A DNA stretch of 64,000 nucleotides from Croceibacterium atlanticum (GCF_001008165.2 NZ_CP011452.2:310001-374000), one strand, 5' to 3'; counted from the first letter of the stretch, positions 42,061 to 51,393 are shown. Program-made: numbers and translations. Notes: generated by a model not told the origin, from the letters alone.

Positions 42061-42456
42061 TCAGAGCACGATAGCGCGATAGGTCAGGCTGCCAGGCCCC
42101 TTGCCGAGGGGCCAGCGTAGGTGCGTTATGCCCTGTGGCAGGAAACGGCCGTCCGCAAGGCGCTGCCAGCTTCGACCGCCATCTGTAGAAAATTCCATCC
42201 CTTCGCGACTCGCGCCGCGAAGGGATACGCCCTTCGGCACCGGGGTGGTGGTGGCGGTATATTCGCCATTTGCCGGCGCTTTCCATCGTAACACTTTCAC
42301 GATGCGATCGCCGCTTGCCAGGCGTTCCGCCGGTTTCAGCTGCCGGACAATATCCGCCTTCCGTTCCACAAAGACGCTCGAATCGATCATCACGCGCGGT
42401 TCGGCATGGGCCACCGCAGGAGACAGCAAGGCGGCGAGGGCAATGATTCTGTTCAT
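42061..42456 (-). CDS. Small exported protein of unknown function
   Basis: A 131-residue protein with a clear signal peptide (LSPAVAHAE). The mature part has a beta-sandwich look: KVLRWKAPANGEYTATT, then GMEFSTDGGRSWQRL, a phrase common in proteins annotated as sugar-binding or BNR-like. It ends 8 bases from the convergent E2 stop. No family is recognised with confidence. It may be a periplasmic structural or binding protein conserved among sphingomonads. Confidence 0.7.
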   Translation of the reverse strand: MNRIIALAALLSPAVAHAEPRVMIDSSVFVERKADIVRQLKPAERLASGDRIVKVLRWKAPANGEYTATTTPVPKGVSLRGASREGMEFSTDGGRSWQRLADGRFLPQGITHLRWPLGKGPGSLTYRAIVL

Positions 42457-42574
42457 GCGTGGCCCCGATTGCGCGGCATGGTGCCGCCGGTGCCTTTTCG
42501 TTGCGCGATGAAGCCCAAAATATGGTTAATGCACAGACTTTCGGACAAGAGTGAAAAAGGGTGCAAAGAGCGAG

Positions 42575-42603
42575 TTGACAGCCCCGATCCGCTGGCCTAG
42601 TGG
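42575..42603 (+). promoter_or_regulatory. Promoter of tRNA-Asp
   Basis: TTGACA and TAGTGG are separated by 17 bases, and the tRNA begins 33 bases after the -10 element. The stretch 42457-42574 shows no other feature. Confidence 0.6.
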
Positions 42604-42635
42604 CGCGGCTCCCAAGCGGTGCAACGCCCAATTAC

Positions 42636-42712
<77 letters not shown>

Positions 42713-42740
42713 CTTGGGATATTTTCCAATCAGTTACGTG

Positions 42741-42763
42741 AAAAAGCCCCCTGTTACAGGGGC
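42741..42763 (-). terminator. Intrinsic terminator of the minus-strand zapA-5FCL-DUF2842 block
   Basis: On the minus strand a GCCCC-type stem (CCCCTGT-a-ACAGGGG) is followed directly by TTTTT. It lies 58 bases past the DUF2842 stop and just after tRNA-Asp on the other strand. Confidence 0.75.
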
Positions 42764-42820
42764 GTAACGGATTGCGCGCACAGTGCCGCAATCGCCGGTG
42801 TTACATGGAAAGCGCCGGGA

Positions 42821-43033
42821 TTATCCCCAGCGCCCGGTTTCCATCCAGATCAGGAATCGCCGCAGAGGCAGCAGCCAGGCGACGCCCAGCACCAGATAGA
42901 TAATCGTCTGCAGCAGGACATGCGTCCGCTCTATCCATTGCGATGCCCACATCACGCCAAGGGCGTAGAGAGTCAGTCCGGCCAGCAAGGCAAGAATGCC
43001 GATCGGGATTCTCAGAGTCGGTTTCTCACGCAT
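42821..43033 (-). CDS. DUF2842 small membrane protein
   Basis: A 70-residue inner-membrane protein with two hydrophobic helices (IPIGILALLAGLTLYALGVM and TIIYLVLGVAWLLPL) and a short C-terminal tail WMETGRWG. It matches the DUF2842 pattern, a small alphaproteobacterial family without known function. Its start overlaps the 5-formyl-THF cyclo-ligase stop by 8 bases, so it is probably translated from the same message. Confidence 0.88.
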   Translation of the reverse strand: MREKPTLRIPIGILALLAGLTLYALGVMWASQWIERTHVLLQTIIYLVLGVAWLLPLRRFLIWMETGRWG

Positions 43034-43619
43034 CGAAAGGCCCCAGAATGCGGCTGGGGGTGACGATGGCGCTCAGCGGGATGTCGTGGTCTTCCAACGG
43101 CAGTTCCTCAACCTCCTGCACGTCCCACGCCATGCCGATGGCGATCGTGGCTGGATGGGCGGCCAGCCAGCGATCGTAATATCCGCCGCCCTGGCCAAGC
43201 CGCTCGCCCCGTTCGGTAAAGCCGACAAGGGGCATGAAAAGAACTTCGGGTTCGACAATCGGTGCGTCCAGCCCCGGCTGGCGCAGGCCCATCGGCCCGT
43301 CTTCCAGATCGCTTTCCTCGAATGGATCGGTGTGTTTGCGAAACTCCATCGGGCGATCCAGCGTGGTCACGCGGGGAAGGGCGATGGGGTGGCCGTTTTC
43401 CATGAAGAATCTGGCATAGCTTGCCGCCGGAGCTTCGCCGGGTTCGGCGCGGTACAGGCCGATGGTCGCGCCTTCGGGGACCAGCCGCAGCAGCGGGGCG
43501 GGGGGGCGATGGAACACCAGTGCCCGCTCTTCGCGAGGGAGAGTCATGGCATAATGCCGCCGCCTGGCGCGCAGCTCGCTTCGAAGCTGCTTCTTGCGTT
43601 GGGAAATATCCGCAGTCAT
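43026..43619 (-). CDS. 5-formyltetrahydrofolate cyclo-ligase
   Basis: A 197-residue enzyme converting 5-formyl-THF with ATP to 5,10-methenyl-THF. N-terminal KKQLRSELRARRRHYAM is the usual opening. The nucleotide and active-site part is PLVGFTERGERLGQGGGYYDRWL with the typical GxGxGYYD, followed by GMAWDVQEVEELPLEDHD. It follows the 6S RNA in the conserved zapA-ssrS-5-FCL order, so read-through from the 6S promoter is likely, as in other proteobacteria. Confidence 0.94.
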   Translation of the reverse strand: MTADISQRKKQLRSELRARRRHYAMTLPREERALVFHRPPAPLLRLVPEGATIGLYRAEPGEAPAASYARFFMENGHPIALPRVTTLDRPMEFRKHTDPFEESDLEDGPMGLRQPGLDAPIVEPEVLFMPLVGFTERGERLGQGGGYYDRWLAAHPATIAIGMAWDVQEVEELPLEDHDIPLSAIVTPSRILGPFDA

Positions 43620-43664
43620 CCACCTGCTCCTCGACGTTCAATAAACCTGCCGCGTCGGGCCGGG

Positions 43665-43812
43665 TGAAGTGGCGGAACCACCATGGGTCGTTTGCCGGGA
43701 AATCCTCTGACGCCTCAACGTCAGGTGGGCGCCATATGCACCGACCCTCAGGACGAACCCGTGAGCCGGGCAGGGACAGCTCCCATGGATTGCTTATAGC
43801 CTCAGGGATATT
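43665..43812 (-). ncRNA. ssrS: 6S RNA (ends approximate)
   Basis: The 232-base gap between zapA and the 5-FCL gene is the conserved place for 6S RNA. On the minus strand a closing stem CCATGGG (43788-43782) pairs with CCCATGG (43687-43681). It encloses a long imperfect hairpin with GGCTCACGGGTTCGTCCTGAGGGTC-like wording typical of alphaproteobacterial 6S RNA (written here only in part). 6S RNA holds the housekeeping RNA polymerase in stationary phase. Mature ends were not determined. Confidence 0.72.
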
Positions 43813-43851
43813 CTCGAACGGCTCGTGCCGGGCAGTCCCGCCGCGGCCTAT

Positions 43852-44157
43852 TTAGGAGCTTGGCCCGGCACCCTCAAGCCGAGAAGCGAGGCTTTCGAGT
43901 TTTTCGGCCAGGGCCACCAGCGGCGCGGCGTCAATTCCGCCCTGCGGCGCGGCGGCGTTCCTGAGTTCATGGATCTCGTCAGCCAGCAACAGGGCGGCGT
44001 AAAGCAATATGCGCGCCTCTGACTGGGCGGGCAGATTCGGGAGGCCGGAAACCTTGCCGTCGATCATGCGGCCCAGCGCGGCGATATGCGCTTCTTCGCC
44101 TTCTCCGCAGGCGACGGAAAGGCGTCTGCCGCCTATTTCCAGAGTGACATTGCTCAT
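43852..44157 (-). CDS. zapA: Cell division protein ZapA
   Basis: A 101-residue FtsZ-ring stabiliser. It opens with the beta strand VTLEIGGRRLSVACGEGEE, then a helix HIAALGRMIDGKV, and ends in a coiled-coil helix with ALLLADEIHELR and ALAEKLESLASRLE. The gene starts inside the stop of a small coiled-coil gene (4-base overlap) and is followed by 6S RNA. Both the order and the length are normal for alphaproteobacteria. Confidence 0.9.
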   Translation of the reverse strand: MSNVTLEIGGRRLSVACGEGEEAHIAALGRMIDGKVSGLPNLPAQSEARILLYAALLLADEIHELRNAAAPQGGIDAAPLVALAEKLESLASRLEGAGPSS

Positions 44158-44354
44158 CGTTCGAGCGTCCCGATCAACCGGTCCAGATCGGCAAGCGCTG
44201 CCGAGGTTTCCGCCTTGAGCGCGGTGTATTTGCGCTCCAGCTCCGGATCGGCTGCGGGCCTGGCCTTAGCCTCGCTTGCCGCCTCGATCCGGCGGGCTGC
44301 CGCTTCGATCCGCTTCAGAGCATCCGAGATGCTTTCCTCCAACATGCCGACCAT
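44154..44354 (-). CDS. Small coiled-coil protein upstream of zapA
   Basis: A 66-residue, highly charged, Ala- and Glu-rich protein that is almost wholly helical (SISDALKRIEAAARRIEAA, then YTALKAETSAALADLDRLI). It overlaps zapA by 4 bases, so the two are co-translated. No enzyme motif is present. By position and shape it could be a ZapB-like or ZapA-partner division protein, but the sequence alone does not prove this. Confidence 0.78.
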   Translation of the reverse strand: MVGMLEESISDALKRIEAAARRIEAASEAKARPAADPELERKYTALKAETSAALADLDRLIGTLER

Positions 44355-44539
44355 TTAGTGGAAATTCGCCGCATAAGCAAAAACTTGCCGCGTGAAGCTG
44401 TAAATATGGCTCTACTTGTCCAGCGCCGGTGCAGCTGGTTGCCGCAGCTTGACGGGAAGCCCGGCGGTCCCCCAAGGAGCGCGCAGCCGAATCGCGGCCA
44501 ATAAGATCCAGCGACCTGATCCCGACCCGGAGAGCATAA

Positions 44540-46516
44540 ATGACCGATTCCGCCCGTTTCGCACCAATGGCAAATGCGGTCCGTGCATTGGCGATGGATG
44601 CGGTTCAGGCGGCCAATTCCGGCCATCCGGGAATGCCGATGGGCATGGCTGATGTCGCCACTGTATTGTGGTCCGATTATCTGAAATTCGATCCCACGGC
44701 TCCGGCATGGCCCGATCGGGACCGTTTCGTCCTGTCGGCAGGCCACGGTTCCATGCTGATCTACGCGCTGCTGCATCTCAGCGGTTATGCGCGCCCGACT
44801 ATGGATGACATCCGCAATTTCCGGCAGATGGGCAGCCCGTGCGCCGGCCATCCGGAAAACTTCCTGCTCGATGCGGTGGAAGCGACAACCGGCCCGCTTG
44901 GCCAGGGTCTGGCGATGTCGGTGGGCATGGCCATTGCGGAGCGGCACCTGAATGCCGAATTCGGCGACGATCTGGTGGATCACCGGACCTGGGTTATCGC
45001 CGGCGATGGTTGCCTGATGGAAGGCATCAACCACGAAGCCATCGGTCTGGCCGGCAATCTGAAGCTCGGCAATCTGATCGTGCTGTGGGACGACAATGAT
45101 ATCACGATTGACGGCAGCACGGATCTTTCCACCTGCGAGGATGTGAAGGCCCGCTATGCCGCCACCGGCTGGCATGTCGAAAGCTGCAACGGCCACAATC
45201 CCGACGATATCAAGCGTGCGATAGACGCCGCCATCGCGGATGATCGGCCTTCGCTCATCGCCTGCAAGACCGTGATCGGCAAGGGTGCGCCCAACATGCA
45301 GGGCACGTCCAAGACGCATGGTTCACCCTTGGGCGAGGACGAAGTGGCGCTGGCCCGCAAGACGCTGGGCTGGACTGCCGCTCCCTTTGAAGTGCCCGAG
45401 GATATCCTGGCCGACTGGCGGGCCACGGGCGAACGCGGCAAGCAGGCTCATGCCCAGTGGAAGGAACGCCATGCCGCGAGCGATCGCGCCGGCGAGTTTT
45501 CCGCCCGTATGGCCGGCAAGCTGCCCGAACTGGCCGACTGGGCCGAATACAAGGCGCAGCTCGCTTCGGAAGGTCCGAAGATGGCCACCCGCAAATCGAG
45601 CGAAGCGGCGCTTTCCGTGCTGACGCAGGCCGTGCCCGCACTGGTCGGCGGTTCGGCCGATCTCACCGGGTCAAACAACACCAAGACGCCGTCCACCACG
45701 CCGCTCACCGCCGAGGATTATGCCGGTCGCTATGTCTATTACGGCATTCGCGAATTCGGCATGGGCGCGGCGATGAACGGCATGGCGCTGCATGGCGGCA
45801 TCATTCCCTATGGCGGCACCTTCCTGGTCTTCGCGGATTACTGCCGCCCGGCCATTCGCCTTTCCGCCTTGCAGCAGATCCCCGTCATCTATGTGATGAC
45901 GCATGATTCCATCGGCCTGGGCGAAGATGGCCCGACGCATCAGCCGGTCGAACATATGCAGAGCTTGCGGACGATCCCCAATCTGCTCAATTTCCGTCCC
46001 GCCGATGCGCTGGAATGCGCGGAATGCTGGGAACTGGCGATTTCGCAGAAGGACCGCCCCTCGCTGCTGGCGCTGACACGGCAGAACCTGCCGGCGCTGC
46101 GCGGCGATGCCAGCGAAAACAAGTCCGCCCGCGGGGCATATCGCCTGCGCGATGCCAGTGGCCCGCGGCAGGTGATCCTGATCGCGACGGGTTCGGAAGT
46201 GTCGCTGGCGGTCGATGTGGCGGAAGCTCTGGAAAACCAGGGCATCGGCGCGGACGTGGTTTCCATGCCTTGCACGGAATTGTTCGACGAACAGCCTGAA
46301 AGCTATCGCGAGGACGTGCTGCCCAGCGATTCAGGCGTGCTGCGCGTTTCGATCGAGGCCGGCACGACCTTCGGCTGGGAACGCTATACGGCAGGCGGGC
46401 TGAGCATCGGTCTCGATCGCTTCGGCGCTTCCGCTCCGGCCGATCAATTGTTTGAACGCTTCGGCTTCACTGTCGATGCGATTGTTCCGAAAATCCTGGA
46501 TAGACTGGGTAACTGA
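44540..46516 (+). CDS. tkt: Transketolase
   Basis: A 658-residue, full-length transketolase for the pentose phosphate pathway. It shows ANSGHPGMPMGMADV, GHGSMLIYALLHL, the thiamine-diphosphate motif GDGCLMEGINHEA to WDDNDITIDG, GTSKTHGSPLG, the pyrimidine domain with GIREFGMGAAMNGMALHGG and a C-terminal domain with TGSEVSLAVDVAE. It is the first gene of a central carbon run with gap 13 bases downstream. The 185-base gap before it is shared with the divergent zapA block and holds no other gene. Confidence 0.96.
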   Translation: MTDSARFAPMANAVRALAMDAVQAANSGHPGMPMGMADVATVLWSDYLKFDPTAPAWPDRDRFVLSAGHGSMLIYALLHLSGYARPTMDDIRNFRQMGSPCAGHPENFLLDAVEATTGPLGQGLAMSVGMAIAERHLNAEFGDDLVDHRTWVIAGDGCLMEGINHEAIGLAGNLKLGNLIVLWDDNDITIDGSTDLSTCEDVKARYAATGWHVESCNGHNPDDIKRAIDAAIADDRPSLIACKTVIGKGAPNMQGTSKTHGSPLGEDEVALARKTLGWTAAPFEVPEDILADWRATGERGKQAHAQWKERHAASDRAGEFSARMAGKLPELADWAEYKAQLASEGPKMATRKSSEAALSVLTQAVPALVGGSADLTGSNNTKTPSTTPLTAEDYAGRYVYYGIREFGMGAAMNGMALHGGIIPYGGTFLVFADYCRPAIRLSALQQIPVIYVMTHDSIGLGEDGPTHQPVEHMQSLRTIPNLLNFRPADALECAECWELAISQKDRPSLLALTRQNLPALRGDASENKSARGAYRLRDASGPRQVILIATGSEVSLAVDVAEALENQGIGADVVSMPCTELFDEQPESYREDVLPSDSGVLRVSIEAGTTFGWERYTAGGLSIGLDRFGASAPADQLFERFGFTVDAIVPKILDRLGN

Positions 46517-46529
46517 GGGAGTTTAACTC

Positions 46530-47537
46530 ATGGCGACGAAGGTTTCGATCAACGGGTTCGGGCGTATTGGACGCCTTGTTGCCCGGGCGATTCTCGAACG
46601 CGACGATCACGATCTGGAACTCGTCGCTATCAACGATCTGGCCGATGCGAAGGCGAATGCGCTGCTCTTCGCCTATGATACGGTGCATGGCCGTTTCCCC
46701 GGCGAAGTGACCGCTGACGATGGCGCGATTATCGTGAACGGCAAGAAGATCGCCGTTACCAGCGAGCGTGATCCGGGTAATCTGCCGCATGGCGAGATGG
46801 GCGTGGACATCGTGCTGGAATGCACGGGCTTCTTCCAGTCGCATGATGCCGCCAAGCCGCATCTCGATGCCGGTGCCAAGCGCGTTCTGATTTCCGCCCC
46901 GGCCACCGGCGTTTCCGCCACGGTTGTCTATGGCGTGAACCATGACGTGCTGACCGCGGAAGACATCATCGTTTCCAATGCCAGCTGCACCACCAACTGC
47001 CTGGCGCCGGTTGCCAAGGTTCTGCAGGACACGGTCGGTATCGAGCGTGGCTTCATGACCACGATCCATTCCTATACCAATGACCAGCGCATGCTGGACC
47101 AGATCCACAAGGATCTGCGTCGCGCTCGCGCCGGTGCGGCCAACATGATCCCGACAACCACGGGTGCGGCCCGCGCTGTCGGCCTCGTCCTGCCAGAACT
47201 GAAGGGCAAGCTGGATGGCTCCTCCGTCCGCGTGCCGACGCCGAATGTCTCGCTGGTCGATCTGAGCTTCGTTCCCTCGCGCGATACGAGCGCGGAAGAA
47301 CTGAACGCCGCGCTGAAGGCAGCGTCGGAAGGCCCGATGAAGGGCGTTCTGTCCTATACGGATCAGCCGCTGGTCAGCAGCGATTTCAACCACTTCCCGG
47401 CCAGTTCGACCGTGGACAGCCTCGAAACCTCGGTGATGGAAGGCAAGCTTGCCCGCGTCGTCTCCTGGTATGACAATGAATGGGGCTTCTCCAACCGGAT
47501 GATCGACACTGCCGGTGTGATGGCGAGCTTCCTGTAA
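46530..47537 (+). CDS. gap: Glyceraldehyde-3-phosphate dehydrogenase, type I
   Basis: A 335-residue NAD-dependent enzyme of glycolysis and gluconeogenesis. The NAD fold starts [17 protein letters not shown]. The catalytic Cys is in [16 protein letters not shown], the His follows in [13 protein letters not shown], and the C-terminal part has [13 protein letters not shown]. Length is standard. GGGAG lies upstream of the ATG. It is 13 bases after tkt and 10 before the MOSC gene, so it is probably in one transcript with both and with pgk. Confidence 0.97.
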   Translation: MATKVSINGFGRIGRLVARAILERDDHDLELVAINDLADAKANALLFAYDTVHGRFPGEVTADDGAIIVNGKKIAVTSERDPGNLPHGEMGVDIVLECTGFFQSHDAAKPHLDAGAKRVLISAPATGVSATVVYGVNHDVLTAEDIIVSNASCTTNCLAPVAKVLQDTVGIERGFMTTIHSYTNDQRMLDQIHKDLRRARAGAANMIPTTTGAARAVGLVLPELKGKLDGSSVRVPTPNVSLVDLSFVPSRDTSAEELNAALKAASEGPMKGVLSYTDQPLVSSDFNHFPASSTVDSLETSVMEGKLARVVSWYDNEWGFSNRMIDTAGVMASFL

Positions 47538-47547
47538 GGAAAGTGGC

Positions 47548-48006
47548 TTGAGCGGCACGCTCAGAGGGATTGCGCGCCACGACCGGCCAAAGGGGCCGAT
47601 GGAGACGGTAGGTTCCGTTTTCGTCACCGCTTCGGCCGGCGTGGCGGGCGATCACCGCGGCGCGCTGGCTTCCATGAAGAAAGTGCCGAAAAGGCAGGTT
47701 TCGCTGATCGAAGCCGAAAGCTGGGCTGCGGCCCTGGCCGACATTCACGGTGATCTCGACTGGTGGAATTCCCGGCGCAACCTGCTTGTGTCGGGGCTGC
47801 GCATCCCGCGGGAAATTGGTACCAGGATCGCCATCGGCGGCACGCTTGTCATCGAAATAATGGACGAATGCGAACCATGCGAGCGTATGGAGGCGCTGCT
47901 TCCCGGCCTGCGCGCCGCGATGACGCCGGACTGGCGCGGCGGTTTCCTGGGCCGCGTGGTGAAAGACGGTGAGATCGCCGTCGGTGACGAAATAAGGATC
48001 CTGTGA
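47548..48006 (+). CDS. MOSC-domain protein between gap and pgk
   Basis: A 152-residue MOSC protein. The family shares the sulfur-carrier domain of molybdenum-cofactor sulfurases. Markers are [46 protein letters not shown] with the conserved Cys, [12 protein letters not shown] and [12 protein letters not shown]. It starts at TTG with AAGGAAAG upstream. Its stop and the pgk ATG share one base (TGATG), so translation of pgk is coupled to it. A role in cofactor sulfur transfer or detoxification is family-level only. Confidence 0.88.
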   Translation: MSGTLRGIARHDRPKGPMETVGSVFVTASAGVAGDHRGALASMKKVPKRQVSLIEAESWAAALADIHGDLDWWNSRRNLLVSGLRIPREIGTRIAIGGTLVIEIMDECEPCERMEALLPGLRAAMTPDWRGGFLGRVVKDGEIAVGDEIRIL

Positions 48007-49205
48007 TGGCGAATTTCCGTACTCTCGACGATATTGGCGATGTCCGGGGCAAGGTTGTGCTGGTGCGTGTGGACCTGAACATGCCGATGTCCGGCGGATC
48101 GGTCACCGATCTCACGCGCGCCCGCGCAGTGGCGCCGACCGTGCTCGAACTCGCAGACGCCGGTGCGAAGGTCCTGCTGCTCGCGCATTTCGGCCGTCCG
48201 AAGGGCGAACGCAATTCGACCATGTCGTTGAGCCTGGTTCAGGGCGCCGCCGAGGAAGTCTTCGGGCGCGAAGTCATGTTCATCCCCGAGGTGGAAGGGC
48301 CCGTGGTCGCGCAATCGATCGGGATCCTGCAGGATGGGGATATCGGCCTGCTGGAAAACACCCGTTTCTGGCCGGGCGAGGAAAAGAACGATCCGGCTTT
48401 TGCCAGCGGCATTGCCGCGAATGCCGATATCTATGTGAATGATGCCTTCTCTGCGGCCCATCGCGCCCATGCCAGCACCGAAGGGCTGGCGCGGCTTTTA
48501 CCCGCCTATGCGGGCCGCGCCATGCAGAAGGAACTGGAAGCTCTCGACGCGGCGCTGGGCAATCCGCGCAAACCAGTCGCGGCAGTGGTCGGCGGCGCGA
48601 AGGTTTCCACTAAGCTGGATGTGTTGCAGCATCTGGTGAGCAAGGTCGATCACCTTATTATCGGCGGCGGCATGGCCAATACCTTCCTCGCCGCCCGCGG
48701 GGTCGATGTAGGCAAATCGCTGTGCGAACATGATCTGACCGGCACGGCCGAAGCCATCATGGATGCCGCCGATGAAGCAGGGTGCACCGTCCACCTTCCT
48801 TATGACGTTGTCGTAGCGAAGGAATTTGCGGCCAATCCGCCGAGCGTGCGAACCTGCAATGTCCACGAAGTTGCCAATGACGAGATGATTCTCGATGTCG
48901 GTCCGCAGGCTGTGGAGGCGTTGGGCGACGTGCTCAAGACCTGCCATACGCTTGTCTGGAACGGCCCGCTTGGCGCCTTTGAAACGCCGCCCTTCGATGC
49001 GGCGACGGTCGCCCTGGCGAAGGTCGCCGCGGCGCTGACGAAGGAAGGCTCGCTTATCTCGGTCGCTGGCGGCGGCGATACCGTTGCGGCGCTGCATCAT
49101 GCCGGCGTGGCGGATGATTTCAGCTATATTTCCACGGCAGGCGGTGCGTTCCTCGAATGGATGGAAGGCAAGGATCTGCCGGGCGTCGCCGCGCTTTCAC
49201 GCTGA
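48006..49205 (+). CDS. pgk: Phosphoglycerate kinase
   Basis: A 399-residue glycolytic kinase making ATP and 3-phosphoglycerate. N-terminal [27 protein letters not shown], the long hinge, [15 protein letters not shown] with nucleotide contacts, [13 protein letters not shown] and a Gly-rich [16 protein letters not shown] are all in place. ATG 48006 overlaps the MOSC stop; a GTG one codon earlier is less likely. It closes the tkt-gap-MOSC-pgk run, with fba following after a 170-base gap. Confidence 0.97.
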   Translation: MANFRTLDDIGDVRGKVVLVRVDLNMPMSGGSVTDLTRARAVAPTVLELADAGAKVLLLAHFGRPKGERNSTMSLSLVQGAAEEVFGREVMFIPEVEGPVVAQSIGILQDGDIGLLENTRFWPGEEKNDPAFASGIAANADIYVNDAFSAAHRAHASTEGLARLLPAYAGRAMQKELEALDAALGNPRKPVAAVVGGAKVSTKLDVLQHLVSKVDHLIIGGGMANTFLAARGVDVGKSLCEHDLTGTAEAIMDAADEAGCTVHLPYDVVVAKEFAANPPSVRTCNVHEVANDEMILDVGPQAVEALGDVLKTCHTLVWNGPLGAFETPPFDAATVALAKVAAALTKEGSLISVAGGGDTVAALHHAGVADDFSYISTAGGAFLEWMEGKDLPGVAALSR

Positions 49206-49284
49206 AACGCCTGCTCGCCGGGATAAATGTTCCGGCATCTGCCGTGCGACGAGCCGTTTTCTGCGTCGTCCGGTAAGCTTTGCC

Positions 49285-49302
49285 GTCCTGGCACGGCAGG
49301 AC
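49285..49302. other. Short hairpin in the pgk-fba gap
   Basis: GTCCTG-gcacgg-CAGGAC forms a 6-bp stem with no T run, followed by the small palindrome ATGCA-gt-TGCAT. It may attenuate pgk read-through or be part of the aldolase leader. Nothing else is seen in 49206-49375. Confidence 0.35.
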
Positions 49303-49375
49303 ACATGCAGTTGCATGGGGCCTGACTGCTGGCTAAGCGAGGCGCGATTTCTGGTGCCGTCAGGGGAACAGCCGA

Positions 49376-50275
49376 ATGAACAAGCAGGAAATGACCGCCA
49401 CCATCGCCGAGGGAGACGGCTTCATCGCCGCGCTGGACCAGAGCGGTGGTTCCACGCCGAAAGCGTTGCGCGCCTATGGCGTCTCCGATGACGAGTGGGA
49501 CGGCGAAGACGAGATGTATGGCAAGATCCATGAGATGCGTTGCCGGATCATCACTGCCCCCAGCTTCAGCGGCAAAAAGGTTGTCGGTGCGATCCTGTTC
49601 GAAAAGACCATGGACGGGATGGTGGACGGCAAGCCGGTTCCTGCCGCGCTGATCGAAAAGGGCGTGGTTCCCTTCATCAAAATCGACAAGGGGCTGGAGG
49701 ACGAGGCTGACGGCGTACAGCTGATGAAGCCGATGCCGGAACTGGATGCGCTTCTGACCCGGGCAAGCGGGCTGGGCGTCTTCGGCACCAAGGAACGCTC
49801 CGTCATCAACAAGGCATCGGCCAGCGGTATCGCGGCAATTGTTGCGCAGCAGTTCGAAGTGGGCAAGCAGGTGATCGGTCATGGCATGATGCCGATCCTG
49901 GAGCCGGAATATTCGATCAAGGCGGAAGACCGCGCAGAGGGTGAAAAGATCCTTCGGGACGAGATCCTGAAGAATCTGGATGCTCTGCCCGATGGCCAGC
50001 AGGTCATGCTCAAACTGTCGATTCCCGTGGTGCCCAACACCTACAAGGCACTGGTTGACCATCCCAAAGTGCTGAAGGTCGTTGCGCTTTCCGGCGGCTA
50101 CAGCCGGGATGAAGCCTGCGCCGAACTGGCGAAGAACGAAGGCATGATCGCCAGCTTCAGCCGTGCCCTGCTGGAAGAATTGCGTGCGCAGATGAGCGAC
50201 GAGGAATTCGATGCGACGCTGGGCGAAGCAATCGACGCCATTCACGCGGCCAGCACGAAGAAGGTCGCCGCCTGA
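49376..50275 (+). CDS. Fructose-bisphosphate aldolase, class I
   Basis: A 299-residue Schiff-base (class I) aldolase, the type used by many sphingomonads. The opening GDGFIAALDQSGGSTPKAL is typical, followed by EMRCRIITAPSF, FIKIDKGLEDEADGVQLM, the likely active-site Lys region QQVMLKLSIPVVPN, and VVALSGGYSRDEACAEL. Length is usual. It runs in the same direction as pgk and ends at a 9-bp-stem hairpin. It supplies triose interconversion next to gap, pgk and tkt. Confidence 0.94.
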   Translation: MNKQEMTATIAEGDGFIAALDQSGGSTPKALRAYGVSDDEWDGEDEMYGKIHEMRCRIITAPSFSGKKVVGAILFEKTMDGMVDGKPVPAALIEKGVVPFIKIDKGLEDEADGVQLMKPMPELDALLTRASGLGVFGTKERSVINKASASGIAAIVAQQFEVGKQVIGHGMMPILEPEYSIKAEDRAEGEKILRDEILKNLDALPDGQQVMLKLSIPVVPNTYKALVDHPKVLKVVALSGGYSRDEACAELAKNEGMIASFSRALLEELRAQMSDEEFDATLGEAIDAIHAASTKKVAA

Positions 50276-50281
50276 TCGGTC

Positions 50282-50303
50282 CTGACCGGCTGCGGCCGGT
50301 CAG
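50282..50303. terminator. Hairpin between aldolase and convergent lipoprotein gene
   Basis: CTGACCGGC-tgcg-GCCGGTCAG is a perfect 9-bp stem between convergent stops at 50275 and 50310. No long T run follows on either side. Confidence 0.7.
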
Positions 50304-50309
50304 CCGTTC

Positions 50310-50702
50310 CTATTCTCCGCCCTCATAGGCGAAAAGATAGGCTTCGGCCGGTGTTTCCTGTCCCGCCTGCCTTCCCGGCAGGCCGGACACCAGGGTGATG
50401 GTGGTTCCGTGCGTTGCATGGGGCTCGCCAAGTGTCAGATCCTGCGTTTCGCGCCAGCCGGCACCGTCGATGCGGGTGGTGACAATGAGTTCCCCCGCGC
50501 GGATACAGCGCGCATTTTCGGGACATCGGCTGTCGGTCACGAGTTTCACGGGTGTCGCCACCAGGCGGCCAACATTCACCGGCTGGCCTAAGGGCACCAG
50601 TCCGCCTTCTGCGGGCGGCCCGTTCTCCACGATGGGGGCATCGGGCGTGTGTCCACAGGATGCGAGCAGGGCGAGGGCGGGAATCGCGAACAGCGCTTTC
50701 AT
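50310..50702 (-). CDS. Putative lipoprotein
   Basis: A 130-residue protein with a lipoprotein signal (MKALFAIPALALLASC, Cys 16). The mature part has NVGRLVATPVKLVTDSRCP, ENARCIRAGELIVTTRIDG and a C-terminal PAEAYLFAYEGGE. The SRCPENARCIRAGEL phrase recalls small lipoproteins that are common in sphingomonads and have no known role. It lies between the aldolase and thiE genes on the opposite strand. The frame is open upstream to 50783, but the lipobox fixes the start at 50702. Confidence 0.8.
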   Translation of the reverse strand: MKALFAIPALALLASCGHTPDAPIVENGPPAEGGLVPLGQPVNVGRLVATPVKLVTDSRCPENARCIRAGELIVTTRIDGAGWRETQDLTLGEPHATHGTTITLVSGLPGRQAGQETPAEAYLFAYEGGE

Positions 50703-50781
50703 GCACAGGAGATAAGCTCGGGCGGGCTTGCCCGCTACTGAACATATTGGCCTGCGCCGCGTGAGGCGATATGGCCGTGGC

Positions 50782-51390
50782 ATGTCAGATTGTCAGCTCT
50801 ACTTGATCTCGCCGCTGGATGTGGGTGGCGATTTTCCCGCCCGTCTCGAAAAAGCTCTGGATGCCGGCCCGGTCGCGGCCTTCCAGTTCCGGGTCAAGGA
50901 TGTGGACCAGCACGAAGCGGCCAGGCTTGCCGAGCCCCTGCAGGCCATTTGTGCGGAACGGGACGTGGCCTTCATCGTCAATGACAGCATCTCGCTCGCC
51001 AAGCGATTGCGGGCAGACGGGGTCCATCTGGGTCAGGGTGATGGCGATGCGCGGGAAGCGCGCGAAATTCTCGGCAGGGAAGCCCAGATCGGCGTTACCT
51101 GTCATGCCAGCCGCCACCTTGCGATGGAGGCCGGAGACGCAGGGGCCGACTATGTTGCCTTCGGTTCGTTCTTCCCGAGCGGGACGAAGCAGAGCGAACA
51201 CAGGGCTGAACCGGAATTGCTGACCTGGTGGCAAGGTCTGTTTGAAATTCCCTGCGTTGCGATTGGCGGAATCACGCCGGAAAATTGCGGCCCTCTGGTG
51301 GAAGCTGGGGCCGATTTCCTGGCTGTTTCGGGCGCGGTCTGGAACGGCGATGAAGCCGCCGCCGTGCGCGCCTTTGCGGCCCGCCTATAG
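50782..51390 (+). CDS. thiE: Thiamine phosphate synthase
   Basis: A 202-residue TIM-barrel enzyme joining the pyrimidine and thiazole halves of thiamine. Seen are the first strand CQLYLISPLDVGGDF, AAFQFRVKDVDQHE, VAFIVNDSISLAKRL, DGVHLGQGDGD, GVTCHASRHLAMEAGDAGAD and IPCVAIGGITPENCGPLVEAGAD. The end of the barrel is complete. No THI-box riboswitch is visible before it. The start is ATG 50782; a TTG upstream in frame is ignored because the domain begins here. Confidence 0.92.
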   Translation: MSDCQLYLISPLDVGGDFPARLEKALDAGPVAAFQFRVKDVDQHEAARLAEPLQAICAERDVAFIVNDSISLAKRLRADGVHLGQGDGDAREAREILGREAQIGVTCHASRHLAMEAGDAGADYVAFGSFFPSGTKQSEHRAEPELLTWWQGLFEIPCVAIGGITPENCGPLVEAGADFLAVSGAVWNGDEAAAVRAFAARL

Positions 51391-51393
51391 GGT

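Noticed and set aside
50703-50781. Possible thiamine riboswitch before thiE
   Set aside because: The 79-base gap is too short for a THI-box and none of its conserved stretches is visible.
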